Program-made: the position numbers and the translations under genes | In this document: one piece after another, positions 49,701 to 62,100 of the stretch | How positions within the stretch are numbered: position 1 is the stretch's first letter | Layout: the number at the start of each line of letters is the position of its first letter | Source of the DNA: Marsupella aquatica | Lineage: Eukaryota > Marchantiophyta | Assembly (NCBI GenBank): GCA_973895155.1 | Contig: OZ316893.1 | Span: 20,274,001 to 20,338,000, forward strand | DNA length: 64,000 bases | Reading direction: 5' to 3' | Notes under the pieces: model-generated | What the model saw: only the letters and a program-made list of their open reading frames with translations | Database searches by the model: none | What the model was told of the DNA's origin: nothing

Positions 49701-52200
49701 CAAACAAGACAATTAAATACATCAAGAGGGGGTGAAAATAATTCCAAAGTCCAAAAATACAAAGGATACACCTTGCCTAAAATAAATTGAAACCAAATAT
49801 ATATATCCAAAATCTCAATAAGACAAATTAACCTGAGTAGGCTCCCAAACAAGGTAACACCAGAAAAAGATATAATTCCCACAAAAAGAGTGACATAGCC
49901 CAAGTTTTGAGGGGCATTATGCTCATTGCTAGAACATTAACCTATGTAAACGCTTGAGTGATTTTTCCATAAGAGAAAAGAAAAAGTGAATCTCTGAAAT
50001 AGAAAAATGAAGGTAAAAGACCATGCAAGAAGTGGTTGCTATGCAATTGGCCAAAACACACACACACACACACTAACAAAGTTAAAAACAAACATTGTGA
50101 TCTTTGAGACACTTTATTATCTTGTTTTATGCAACAACACTATATTTGTGTTTTACATAGCTTTCATACATTTATAGTGTTTCACATAATCCACTACTCA
50201 AAATAAAGGAGGTTGTATGAAAATTCAATGCACTAAAAAATACAAAGAGAAAAATTCCCCTTTTCCCATCCATTTCATCTCAAGTGCAATGTGTCAATTA
50301 CGAGACATTGCAGTCAATGAGACATATTGCACTTATGAGGTCTCACTGTACTAGAAAATAATCAATGGCTAAGGTAAACGCACGGCAGTGTGAGCTCTCA
50401 CTAGGATGTCAACTGAGTCCATTTTGGGGGGAAGGTGGTCTGAAAAACAGACGGAGACAAGTAAACAAAAACAAACTCAATCTCTAAGGAGAAACTGAAA
50501 TCTATATATCTATGTGAATCATGAAAGTGTGAGCTAAAATTATTGTAGCATATCCTCTCAGTCTATTTTTTAGTGGCCATGCTTGACTTTGCAAAGCCAG
50601 AGGAGGTAACTTGGTGTGAAAGTTTATCGAGTCTAGCCAGATGGAAGCGGATCCCAGGTTTTTTGTGTCATGTCCTCTTAATTTGGAGTTTACAAAGTCA
50701 ATCCTGGCTTCACAAAGTCAAGCATGGCCACTCACTTGAAATAAACAGCTAGGATGAAATCCTAAATAATGTCCAAGAGAAGTGTCGTTCAGTTCATTCT
50801 AGTAAAGCACAAGATTCCATCATTGTTTGGTATGAGGTAACAAAGCTGTATATATAAATCTGGCCTAAGAACAAAAGTTGTAAATGTACTAAAAAATGGG
50901 TCATACCTTGTAAGCTCACGAGGAGTTAGCTTCACTATGTATCATCGTTATAATTATGGTTATATGTAATATTTATTGGGAACCGGGATTGGCCATTGAA
51001 CCCCCAATTTTGAATTCCCAGGGCAACATAGTAGGTAGCAAACGTTTTTGTAGAGAGCAGCTACCCAGCAATGGAACTTCCTTTCCCCAACCTGACCGGG
51101 ACTAGTCAGGTTTGGGCTGGGTTTCATGGTGGAGTGGTTTTGTTTGGAAGTATGAGTGTGGTTGCACCCTCTAACAACTTAACACTACCATCTTTCTCGA
51201 GTTAGCCTCTTCCTGTTAGGTGAGTGGCCAGCTGCTGACAGCCCTCTTGGTCCACCCAGAGGCGGTCCCCAAGGTTGCTTGCACTACTCACCTCCTGGGT
51301 CCCTTGGGAACTACCCTTAATATGTCGCCCACTGAATTTATTGAGCTTTTTTTCAAAAGACTTTTGGTTTGAAGTTTCTCTTTAAAACAATAAATAACCC
51401 TCTAGTTTGCTTTGGTGAAAATAGTCACAAGTGTTCCTCCCCCACATCTTGTAAAGCTAAATGAGGAGGCTAAGGGAGGACTGCATTCAAGAGGGGAAGG
51501 CATTATTATACTAGTTGAGAGGATGATGAACTTAATAAACTTTTTCTTTGCTATCCGAGCATTACTTTCTCAACTTCTTTTCTCAACTTCTTGGTTGAAA
51601 GTAAAATACAATCCCCCACCCTTGAGCCCTGGGAACTGACCTAAATGTTTGGCAAAAATAATGCCTGGATGGACCAGCGAAATCCAGATGCACTGTAAAA
51701 TAACACTTTCATTTCCTCACCATAACACTTTTTGGTTGCTCAAAAATATATAGTTTTCTGAATCAACTCTAGCATGATCAATTCGGGTTGGAACATTTAT
51801 TGGAGTGGTCTATCCAAATCGCTTTCTGCACTCTTTGGTGAAAAGAAGAGAAAATGCCCTAGTCTCAAGACCAGGGAAACTGACCTAGCAGTTTGACAAA
51901 ATGTGTGCATGGCCTGCAAAAATCATTTTCCGTACTCAGGAAACCCTTCTTTCTTGTTTCAAGTTTTTTTCACACACTTAAATTTTTTTTTTCTGGACTT
52001 ATATAACACTTCTTGTTAATTCAACAAAAAAATTCATACTTTTCTGGTGAGGGGGTTACAAAGTTCAGGGGAGTGGTCCATCCATCCTACCATCACCTTT
52101 TTTGACTCCTTGGTGAATTGAAAACAGAGAGAATATCCCTTCTCGGTTTCCAGGGTGGGTCCCACTCGAGCCCCGGGAGAATGGCCCCTACTTAATAATG
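49701..52200. other. AT-rich gene-free stretch
   Basis: Contains a (CA)n run (50055-50073) and scattered element debris, including a segment near 51395 shared with the opposite strand near 32960. No gene. Confidence 0.35.
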
Positions 52201-52569
52201 GAAACGGTCCATTTAAAGCAAAAAAGGAATGTTTCCGTTAGGTCTGCCCTTGGACAGTTGGACCTTTGGAGGCTGCCCAAACGTACTGTACTACTGGGAG
52301 AGTCTTTGTTCAGCAGCCACGTATGTGACTCCAGTAAGTTCCCGCCGAAGATGCTCTGCCGTCACATTGAATGTTTGTGCGGTCTGGTCGGTTCGGCTCT
52401 GGTCTACAAAGTTGGAGCGCAACAGAGGAAAAGCAGGGTGATCCCGAGCTTTTCTTTACAGCCAATCGACATCGACACTCCCGCATCCCGCCCTTCTATA
52501 CTACTGTGTTCGGGTGTTGAAAACGAATTCCCGGGTTTGAGTTTGGGAGCGGGAGGTGGTCGGGTTGGA
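52201..52569 (+). other. GC-richer region upstream of the repeats before RDR6
   Basis: Base composition rises at about 52200. A 125-codon frame (52198-52575) has no recognisable domain. It may belong to the distal promoter or a 5'UTR exon of the RDR6-like gene. Confidence 0.25.
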
Positions 52570-53345
52570 CTCTAAAAAGGATGTGAATTCCACTTCTCGA
52601 ATCTTCAGAGGTAGGCAATTGAATCGTGGACAACTTGGTTTGTTGAATCAAGTTTCCTCATGCTATCCGCTGTTGTTCTGCGAAAGTGGGAATCGGAGGA
52701 TCTTTAGGAGAACGGATGGCTCTGCGGTGTGGAAATGCAGAGCTGGGAACGAATTTCGTCTCTCGAATCTTAGACTGATTCGTCCACCTCGGAGCCTAGA
52801 GGAAGGCGCTGAATCGTGGACTTCTTGGTTTGAATCCAGTTTTCTCTTTCTGTCCGCTGCTGTTCTGAAAAAGTGGGAATCGGGGGATTTTTAGGAGAAG
52901 ATGGCCCTGCGCTGTGGAAATGCAGAGGTGGGAAGTTCTTTCACTTCTCGAATCTTAGACTAATCCGCTCGCCTCGAAGCTGAAAGGAAGGCGCTGAATC
53001 GTAGACTTCTTGGTTTGTTGAATCCAGTTTTTTCTTGCTATCCTCTGTTGTTCTGGAAAGGGGAATCGGAGGATTTTTAGGAAAAGGATGGCTCTGGGGT
53101 GTGGAAATGCAGAGGTAGGAACGAATTTCACTTCTCGAATCTTACACTGATTCGTTCGCCTCGGAGCTTAAAGGTAGCCGCTGAATCGTGGTTTGTGGAA
53201 TCCTGTTTTCGCTTACTATCCCCTGTTGTTTCGACAATGGGGAAATCGGAGGATTCTTAGAAGGATGGCTCTGCGCTGTGGAAATGCGGAGGATGGCTCT
53301 GCGCTGTTGAAATGCGGAGCCCCGTCATCTGATTGCTGGAAACGT
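52570..53345 (+). repeat. ~185 bp tandem repeat, four copies, upstream of RDR6
   Basis: Four direct copies each contain CACTTCTCGAATCTTAGAC-like, CGCTGAATCGTGGACTTCTTGG, GGGAATCGGAGGATTTTTAGG and GGATGGCTCTGCGCTGTGGA blocks. The GATGGC landmark falls at 52715, 52900, 53088 and 53264, so spacing is 176-188 bp. The last copy ends with a short extra duplication of its terminal block. Confidence 0.92.
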
Positions 53346-54756
53346 AGATTTGGCGAGATGGTTTCCTCAGTCTGTATGCTGTCGAGCTGGTAGTGACTGG
53401 GGAATATCGCGTCATGGATCATCTTCGCAGTTCCAATATCAAGCTGCCTTTTGAATGCCTCTTCTGAATTCTCTGGAAACCCGATGAACTTTGTTCATGA
53501 AGTGAATTACACGACATGCTGTCGCAAATTGACAAATGTTCACTTGCAAATATGGCAGAACTATGCAAATAGAAGAGTCCACATCTCTCCCTCGAAGCAC
53601 TCAAGGCTCAGCGTAAAATGCGGAGATTGAGCTTGCTTCCTTAATCGAGAACGATCTAGAACGACAGATCTAATAAGGTGACCACTTTTGGCACGCAGAA
53701 ACGTATTACTTATTTCAACCTAGCAGATTTCGTGAATTTGGATAACAGTCTTCCCTTCGTGCTTGAGACGTGGACGGTCCCAATCCTATTGGCTGGGAAG
53801 CTCGGACTTTTGCCCGCAGGGATGCAGAGATGCTCTTGCATGGAGAAACCTGATGATAAACAAGCAGATCAATCTGCTTGTGGATCAAGTCACCGGATAG
53901 TGGTCAAGGATTTCACCGGACATGATGCATTCTCACCTGAAGCATCCTGAAGGGGTGAAGTTTGGACGATTTGGTCGCTCTTCCAGATGTAAATCTTCAA
54001 TGCGGATCTAACCTCTCTCCAGGGATTTCCCCTAGTCCTGACCTATGCGAATCTTCAACTCAAGGTAATTATTTTTTTGGTATTGAGCTGACTGTCTAGT
54101 CCTCCAGGGAAGGGTTGAATTCTGTAGCCGGAAAAATTATCAGTATAGAGAGGGATATCGAATCGACTGAGCCCATAGGGTCCCTAGCTTGTCTCGATGC
54201 CCTACTTCCCGTTTCAATTCAGCAGTTCTGTAGTGCGTGAAGTGACTCCTTGCTCGCCAGGGATCTCCCAGTTTTGAATAAAAGTTCCTGAGTGTCGTTT
54301 CCGGGCTCGTTTTCTCACGTACACGACAGTTTCCCAATCGAAACTATAGTCGCGATGATGATAATGGAAGCCGTTCTCAGATTACCAGCTCCGCCCAAGA
54401 CACCTTCTGACCTATTCCGGTTGTGCAATCAAGGATTTGTTTCTTGGTTCTTTGCACCACTTGGTTTCTTGCCGTTTCCCTCCTTGGCCTAGCCTGCAGT
54501 GACTCCTATCTATTTTAATTCTCCCGACGTGATGACTTCTTTTGACTTACATTTGCATTCAATGCTGTTAGAAGACGACCTCCAGTAAGTCTCAGTTTCA
54601 GTTGGGGTATCCTAGAAATGGATCACTCAAGATGGGGCAGTTGCTTCTCCTCATCTCTAGCACTAGCGTGCAAAGCTGATAGTTTTTTAGGAATCTTATG
54701 CTTACAATTTCCGATTGTCTTGGTGTCAGGGACTTGTCTCCGGCAGGGGTGGGAGG
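53346..54756 (+). promoter_or_regulatory. RDR6 copy 1 upstream region with probable 5'UTR intron
   Basis: The region just before the start codon has a donor CCTCCA|GTAAGTCTC (intron from 54585) and an acceptor GGTGTCAG (ending 54729). The likely 145 bp 5'UTR intron leaves 27 bases before the ATG. Most of 53466-54756 has a recognisable but diverged counterpart at about 62207-63545, so the duplication that made the second RDR6 copy included this upstream part. Confidence 0.5.
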
Positions 54757-57700
54757 ATGAGTCCTGCTCTCCAGACCCCGACCCTAGTGTCATTTGGGAA
54801 TTTCCCAGAGGATGTGCAAGCAGAGGAACTCAAAGAGTTCTTGGAATCCAGGGTGGGTCTCGTTCTTCGATGCAAAATCAAGAAGGCACCGCCCCCAACT
54901 CCTCCCCATGCCTTCGTTCAATTTGAATCTCCCAAAGTGGCCCAAGAAGCGCTAAAAATGGCCAAGAAGTGTCGTCTAATCTTAAGACAACAATGGCAAT
55001 TGGAGGCTCACATGGACGACCGAGCATGGGTCACTGGTCAACGGGGTCTGAACTCCAAGGTTAATACACACATTGTGTTGACCGACGTGAAGGTGGAGGT
55101 GGGTTCCATTCTAGGACCAGAGTCTATGCTCATCAGTTGGAGAGGTCCTAAGAAATGGCCATTCTTTCGCATAGAACCTCCTAGTAAGCGCTTGAGGTTG
55201 TTCTTCTCTCAGGATCTAAAGCTCAGCCCTGAATCCAACAAGATCTGGTGTGATGTGATGATGGAGGTACGTTTACATACAGTCAAACAGGTTCGAGAAC
55301 TAGAGCGTGAGGAGGATCCCGTTCTACTCCTTCAGCTATCGGCGCCTCCTTGGATCTTTTACCGAACTGCAGAAGACGACATTTATGAGTATTATAGGGA
55401 TCCTTCACAGCTCGCTGACGATGAAGATCCCTGGATTCGTTCCTTGGACATTGTCACTCCTGACAGGAGTATTGGACGGTGTTTGGATTACAGGCTCACC
55501 GTGTCTCCTCGCCAGAGAACAGCATTCATGAAAGTGGTGGGGTACTTCAGAGACCAGAACGTTCTGCAGAAACCTATGCAAGCGCCATACGCCCTTCACG
55601 ACGAGAAGGCTCCAAATTCAAATGGACATTTTTTCACAGTGCCACATCAGAAGGACATTCCATTTGACGCAATGGTGCTCGTGAATTCTCTAGTCCATCA
55701 TGGGATTTTGCATGTCAGTAATCTTTCCCAAGCCTTCTATAATTTGTTGAAGCCAAATGGTAGAACGTCAGCCGTAGTTGGGATACATGCACTAAGACAC
55801 ATGCTCACGTACGAGAGACCCGTGTTCAAGCCTGCAGAGGAGCTACGATCAATCATCCAGGAAGTGATGAATGATGAGATTGTAGTGACGGAACCGGAGC
55901 TGACAGAGAGAACTATGGAGGTCAGGAGATTGATCATAACTCCGACTCGGGCTGTGTGTCTTGCTCCAGAGGTTGAGGTCTCGAACCGAGTGACAAGACA
56001 TTTCAAGAGAATATCTGACCGTTTCTTGAGAGTTTCTTTCATGGATGAGGATGGGCAGTCCATTTCTTCCGAGTCACTGACGGTTCAGGTAGCTCCGATT
56101 GTCAAAGCGGTGTCTAACAATCTATTTTACTTCAGAACGACCGTTTACAAGCGCGTTGTGAACATAATGAAGGACGGGTTTCGTCTCTGTGGACGGGAGT
56201 ACCACTTTTTGGCCTTTTCCAATGGGCAGCTCAGGGATGCTTCTGCTTGGTTTTACGCCACTGATGGCTACATCAAAGCAAATGAGATTCGGGAGTGGAT
56301 GGGAACTTTCCCTGGCAGAAATGTAGCAAAGTATGCTGCGAGAATGGGACAGTGTTTCTCAGCAACTCGAAGAACAACTGTAGTTCAGACCGCAGAAGTT
56401 CTCGACTTGGCTGATATAACGAGAAATGGCTACGATTTCTCGGATGGCTGTGGCAAGATTAGTCCTGAATTTGCTCAGGTTGTAGCTGAGATTTTGAAAT
56501 TGAGCGAGAACCCGCCATCGGTATATCAAATTCGATATGCTGGATACAAAGGGGTGGTCGCAGTTGGGCCTATAGAGACTATCGGTGGACAGATACACAA
56601 GCTTGCTTTGCGAGGTAGCATGAAGAAGTTCAAGTCTGACCATCGTGATTTGGAGATCTGTGACTGGTCGAAGTTCATTCCTTTGTACTTGAATCGACAG
56701 ATCATCACTCTTCTGTCCACTTTAAATGTAGAGGACAGGGTCTTCGAAGAACTGCAGGAGACGATGGTCCAGAATCTAAATCGTATGGTGGTGGACGGGG
56801 AATTGGCTTATTCTGTAATGAGGGCGTCTTGCGGGGGTGAGCTTTGTAATACTGCACTCCGAATGCTGGGTGCAGGATTTGATCCTAATTCTGAAGCTCA
56901 TTTGAAGTCTATGCTGGTGGCTATAAGGGCTAGCCAGATAGGGGATTTGGTCCGGAAGACCAGGATCTTTGTACCAAAAGGGAGGCGGCTCTTGGGTTGT
57001 TTGGACGAAACGGGAACTTTGAACTATGGTGAATGCTTTGTCCAAGTAACAAGCCCAGAGGATCGATGCACCACTATCATTATAAAAGGACCGTGTATTA
57101 TGACGAAAAATCCATGCATGCATCCTGGGGACATCCGACTGCTCATGGCTGTTGACGTTCCTGCATTGCACAACATGGTTGACTGTTTGGTTTTTCCCCA
57201 AAATGGACCGAGGCCTCATTCTAATGAAGCATCTGGCAGCGACTTAGATGGGGATGATTACTTTCTCTCTTGGGATAAAAATCTACTGCCACCTAGCAAA
57301 AGGAGCTTGGCTCCAATGGAGTATATTACAGAGGTGGCGAAGGATTTGCGGGCACCAGTGAAAATAGAGGTAAGGAAAGAAACTTGTCTCGCGGTTAGTT
57401 GTCTTTCTCAATGCTGTGAGCCAATGGCTGTTGCCGTTTGTTCCCAGTGTGTTCACCCATCGCACGTAACTGGAAACACCTTGTCGAAGGAATTTCCAGG
57501 TATAGGTGGGATGGGTTTCGTCCGGACTAGGTTTTGGCCCAAATTACAGAGCGAGTGGTATCAGATGTGCTCTCGAGTGTTGCTCTGTGTTTCATTCTTC
57601 AACTTCGTTTAAGTCGAATTACTTCCGTAGTACCCAACATCCTGGAGCAGAATGTCAGTGGAGACTTTTGCTGATATTTGGTTCTTTTGTTTGAACTGTC

Positions 57701-58550
57701 GGGTGAGCAGGATGTTGCGGAGTTTTTTGCTAATCACATTCTGAATGATAACTTGGGGAAGATCTCCAATGCTCATGTTGTTCGGGCAGACATCAGTGAG
57801 GAAGGTGCGCTAGACAAAGATTGCTTACGGCTCGCTGAGTCGGCAGCCAGAGCCGTTGATTATCCGAAGACTGGGAAGCCGGCACTGATACCCAACGAGT
57901 TGAGGCCCCGGAAGTACCCTGATTTTATGGAGAAGGAGGGGAGCATCACATACGAATCCGAGAAAATTATTGGGAGGCTGTTCAGGTCGGTTAAGTGGAT
58001 TCTTCCTAAGGACAATGAGTTATTGCTGGTGGATGAGGCAAGCAGTGCTTATAAAATTCCCGAGCCTGTATATGATTCTGATTTGGAGGTGGTTGGGTTC
58101 GAAGCTTATCTTGAGAAGGCATGGGCCATTAAGCAGTCCTATGATCGACAATTGCAAGGCATTATGAACCAGTTCGGTATCACCAACGAGGCTGAGGTAG
58201 TAACAGGGCGTGTGAGTTTTTGCGCGGGGACGAACAGCCGCAAACAGGGCGATGTCAAGGATAGGGTTTCGGAATCATATCTCTCTCTGCGCAAAGAGTA
58301 CGGCAGGCTCTTGAATTGCCATAATCTAGGTGATAGCGAGCAGGATAGTGTCGATTTAGTCGGAGTTGCTCGTGACGAGTATCTTTTGGCTCAGGCATCA
58401 GCTTGGTATCATGTCACCTACCACCCGAAGTGGTGTAGAAAGGCGCAGGACAGGAACCCGAGTCATCGTCGATTTCTAAGCTTCCCTTGGGTGGCAGCCC
58501 ACCTGTTAATTTGTATAAAGAACAGGAACAGAAAGAGATCCAAGATTTGA
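54757..58550 (+). CDS. RDR6: RNA-dependent RNA polymerase, RDR6 type, 1150 aa
   Basis: Converts single-stranded RNA to double-stranded RNA for Dicer processing; plant RDR6 acts in ta-siRNA production and post-transcriptional silencing. Two coding exons, 54757-57369 and 57711-58550, joined in phase by a GT-AG intron (341 bp), give 871 + 279 residues. The N-terminal part (about residues 8-80) resembles the RRM-like domain of this clade. The catalytic core carries ASGSDLDGDDYF, with DLDGD at residues 829-833, the hallmark of the eukaryotic RDR-alpha class. Segments such as RRLIITPTRAVCLAPEVEVS, YQIRYAGYKGVVAV, LNRQIITLLSTLNVEDRVFE and AWYHVTYHPKW are closer to RDR6 than to RDR1/RDR2. Length also fits. 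The ATG at 54757 is preferred to the in-frame 54715 ATG, which falls in the probable intron and is out of frame in copy 2. No lesion seen. Confidence 0.95.
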
Positions 58551-59410
58551 GACGATTTTGGGTAGACTAAACGTTTGACATCTCTCTTCGTCGATGTCAA
58601 CGAAGACACAATCAAGCTCGTAGAACTCTTCGTTCTTAACGTTCGATGGCAGACGATCAGGGAGATTCGTTAGGCAGTGATTGCTTGGATGACCTTGACC
58701 AGGTAACTTCCACAAATTGACGTAGGGCGTGAGAAGAAATCGTTGTCGACGACCTTTTAAGTGCCTGTTATTGTGCCTAGTTTTTCTGCCATTCTGGTTG
58801 CGTTCAGGAATGGAGTCAATGCATAGCATTCTTGTTGGGAAAGTAGGTAGAAGCAGCCGAGTTCACTGGCGATGATTAAGTTGGGTGTGGGTGAACTCAC
58901 TCAAGGATCTAATTCCCTTCCTGTCCTGTTCGCAGATCAGCTTCAGATCAGACAACACCTGGGTGTCTATTTTCAATCATTGATACCTCCAATCATGTAC
59001 ACTGAGCAAGAATTGAGGGGGTGAAGCAAGCGTTTGTACAGCCAGGGTCCCAGACGAACATCTGCTCTTCGGTAGCTGACGAGAGACAGCACTGTGCTGG
59101 ATCCAGGAAAGTTAGTTGAGATAGAACGGACGACACAGGGTGTCTGCATCCTGTGACAGCTGCTATGAATAAATTCCCAGCCATCATGATCTTTGCTTAT
59201 GGCACATGTTCTCCATCAAGTTCCTTGCCTCTCTTTTCTACTTTCAGGATAGGTGAGAGTGGTTTTGAGAGCGAGGAACTTCAATACTAGATGAACAAGC
59301 ACGGAGTAGGGAGGTTCCTAGACCTCGAATCTTAGGCGAAAACTTTGAGAGCAATAGTCGGTCCAAACTGCTCTATCTACACTCATGAGCTTTGAAAATC
59401 CTCTAAGGCA
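58551..59410 (+). other. RDR6 3' flank with an orphan first-exon-like segment
   Basis: Beyond the RDR6 3'UTR, an ATG at 58646 opens a short acidic frame (MADDQGDSLGSDCLDDLDQ) ending in a good donor (CAG|GTAACTT, exon end 58702). An acceptor follows near 58807, and that exon meets a stop after a dozen codons. I do not recognise a family. It could be the start of a decayed neighbouring gene. Confidence 0.25.
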
Positions 59411-59415
59411 GGTGA

Positions 59416-59640
59416 CTCCCAAGTACTGTAAAGATGATTTCAATTTTGTGCAACGTGATCGCTTGATACCTGACAAAGATTATGGATCCAGTGTCAGAGC
59501 GCTAGTCTTGGTCAAGCTGCTTTACTTACAATCGTGAGTCTTTCTCCCAAGTAATGTAACGATGGTTCCAATTTTGTGCATTGTGATCTTTCGATACTTG
59601 ACAAAGAATATGGATCTAGTGCCGGCAGTATTGATAAGTC
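59416..59640. repeat. 128 bp diverged tandem duplication
   Basis: Direct copies start at 59416 and 59544 with CTCCCAAGTA(C/A)TGTAA and continue through CAATTTTGTGCA and TTATGGATC(C/T)AGTG or ATATGGATCTAGTG blocks. Confidence 0.75.
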
Positions 59641-62100
59641 TGGCAGACGTGCTCAGTGGAGTTTAGGATGGGGATACGTCTCCGGCGGGGACTCGCGTGG
59701 ACACTCGTTATTTTGTGCCTTGCTTCGTCTATCGAAAAGTGTCTACGACCGTCATCGCCAAGGCCTCCATGAGAAGAAGATGATAACAGTGCCACAAAAT
59801 AATGTTGTCCGGGTTGGGCTTCACAAGATCGCATTCATTTGTCTGCTAAGTGCCGGGGCTTCACGCTCACATCCATGCTGTGCAATTAAACGATTATTTT
59901 AAATCCATGTGAACACATCCCGTTTCTCCATTCTGTCAAACGAGCGTAGGTGTGATCAATAGCTCGAAGAAAGAATAGGACAATGTTGCGAAATTTTATA
60001 TTTACACATATCGTGCTGAGTATTCTGAACTGCAGAGTATTCTTAACAGAGTGCGACACAGTGCTCGAAACCGTTGATTCTCTTCAGCGAAAGTATAGAA
60101 ATGACTGCTCTATATCCCGAGAGCTAGTCACCGTAACCGAGGATTTGAGTTCAAACAGCAAGAAGAAACAAAGATTCTCAAGAGAACAGCACAAGGAAAG
60201 CCCAATAGGTGGATTGTAAAAGATCGCCTTACACCTGCGCCTCTTGACAGGAAAGTATAGAGTAAACAGGAAAGCATAGAGTAAACAGGAAAGCTAGCTC
60301 TACGATGGACTAGCGAAGACGCTACCAGACCTCGAAGGAAACCCTTCACAACGAGTTACGAGGCATCTCACTTTCGGATTCCAGCTATTTCTGGAAGAGT
60401 ACAGTTGGAATGGGCAGGATGAGGATAGGTCGATAACTCCCTTGGCAGCCAAGCCGGTGCATCCATATTTATGATTAGCATGCTTGGCCTAACAGCAACG
60501 CTCAGAGCCTTGGACCAGATTATAAAGCCGGGAGCCCACGGATCTTACGAAACGTAAACCCCTAGTGCTCAATTCACTGGAAGGTCTTGTGTTAGAGCAG
60601 CTATGGAAACAAGTCCGCAGCCGATGTCCAAAGTATGTCGCATTGGATGCGGACAACGCTATCTCTTTATCTTTTAAGATGGGATTCAATTCTTGGTTTT
60701 GTAACCTTGCCATGTTCTGTACATTGGTCCATAACTCATCCAGTGTTTCCCCTTCTGTATCACAGGAGGAATTGTTAGTTTAGAGTAAACCAAAGTGTAT
60801 TCCGTCGGAACCGTGTCCAGAGATCCCTTGGGGGCTCACGGGTTTCGCGTCGCGCAGCTCCGTGGGAAGCTTCTGCAAAGAAAACGTAGCTCGTGTCTCG
60901 TTTCGTCGCTAGTGCATTTGGTTGATGCATTTTGTCAGCACAGAAATAGCTTTACGAACACACAGTCTGTGCATTGGCTCTTCGAACAGTAAGTGATCTT
61001 TGAAGTTTTAGTAAGCACTAAAACTTCTAATATGTTCGCTTCTGCACCGCACTTGAACGTCTCTCCGGCAATCGGGACTCCTGGTTATCATGGTCTAACA
61101 AGCCACTGGAAAGAATTAAGAATCTCGCCCGGTGTCTTCCCCTGTCTTCCCCTGCCTTGTCCGATTTCTCCTTCCAGACAAGGGCCCTGCGTACACTGTA
61201 TATTCCTTCTCGTTTATAATCGGAAACTTCACTGTTTTGAGATGTTTACCTTGCGAAAGTTTTCATGTGCTTCTTTAGATTTGACGGCTTCCACGAAAGC
61301 GCTTTATCTGTTTGTGTCGTCATTATCATTGATTCGTTGTTCTGTGTTCTCTCCACACCTTGGGATCACGTTATCATACAAGATCGTTCTCAATTTGGGG
61401 ATAAGTTGAGTGCTCCGGAAGCGATGAGATGCCGAGGTGAGGGTATCTGACGGCCTACTTCTAAATATGCATCAAAATGCATTCGTTGGGAGTCATGGAT
61501 TGTATTGCTCTACGTTGATAATGGAGGTAGCCAAAGTCTCCGAGAAAGTACATGCCTGGCCTTAATCAGCGTCCGGTTCATGTTGTTAGAATTGAATGCA
61601 ATATTTTAATGTATATCACTTCATGTGAGTTCGCATCTTCTCTCACCTATCAGCCCTTTTCTCACCTATATACCCGTTTGTATCAGCTATTTCTCGCAGA
61701 CACTGACTAAATCAGGTTTTATTACTAAGTGACGAAATCCTTGAGAAGCCATGATTTGAAAGGGTTTTACTTATGCCGGAGATCGGAAAACAGATAAGTT
61801 TTAATCGTACTTCACGATTGGTATGGATTGAAGATGCTCGTTAGAAATATCAATCTACCATTCTTTGGCCAGAGAATCGTCTTTGTCCACACTCGTACAA
61901 GCTTGGCTGTGTCTAATTTCTCTGTCCTATCAGTTCCAGTATTTGGTTTCTTTTAATTAAAACATCCAATTCTTGTCCTCGAGTCCGGCCCCGAAGTGAA
62001 AATGATTTCGACCTTATATCAATTGGATATAATTTCATCTCACTCACTCAGAGAGTTTCTGCTTTCCGCCCAAGTTCCGGAGTGAGAGCGGAAACAATTA
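59641..62100. other. Spacer between the two RDR6 copies
   Basis: No recognised gene. A short 19 bp repeat (three copies of ACAGGAAAG(T/C)ATAGAGTAA, about 60248-60297) is present. ORFs of 70-140 codons here show no domain or splice support. Confidence 0.35.

Noticed and set aside
54715-54756. Upstream in-frame ATG as the RDR6 start
   Set aside because: It falls inside the probable 5'UTR intron, and the reading frame before 54757 is not preserved in the duplicated copy.
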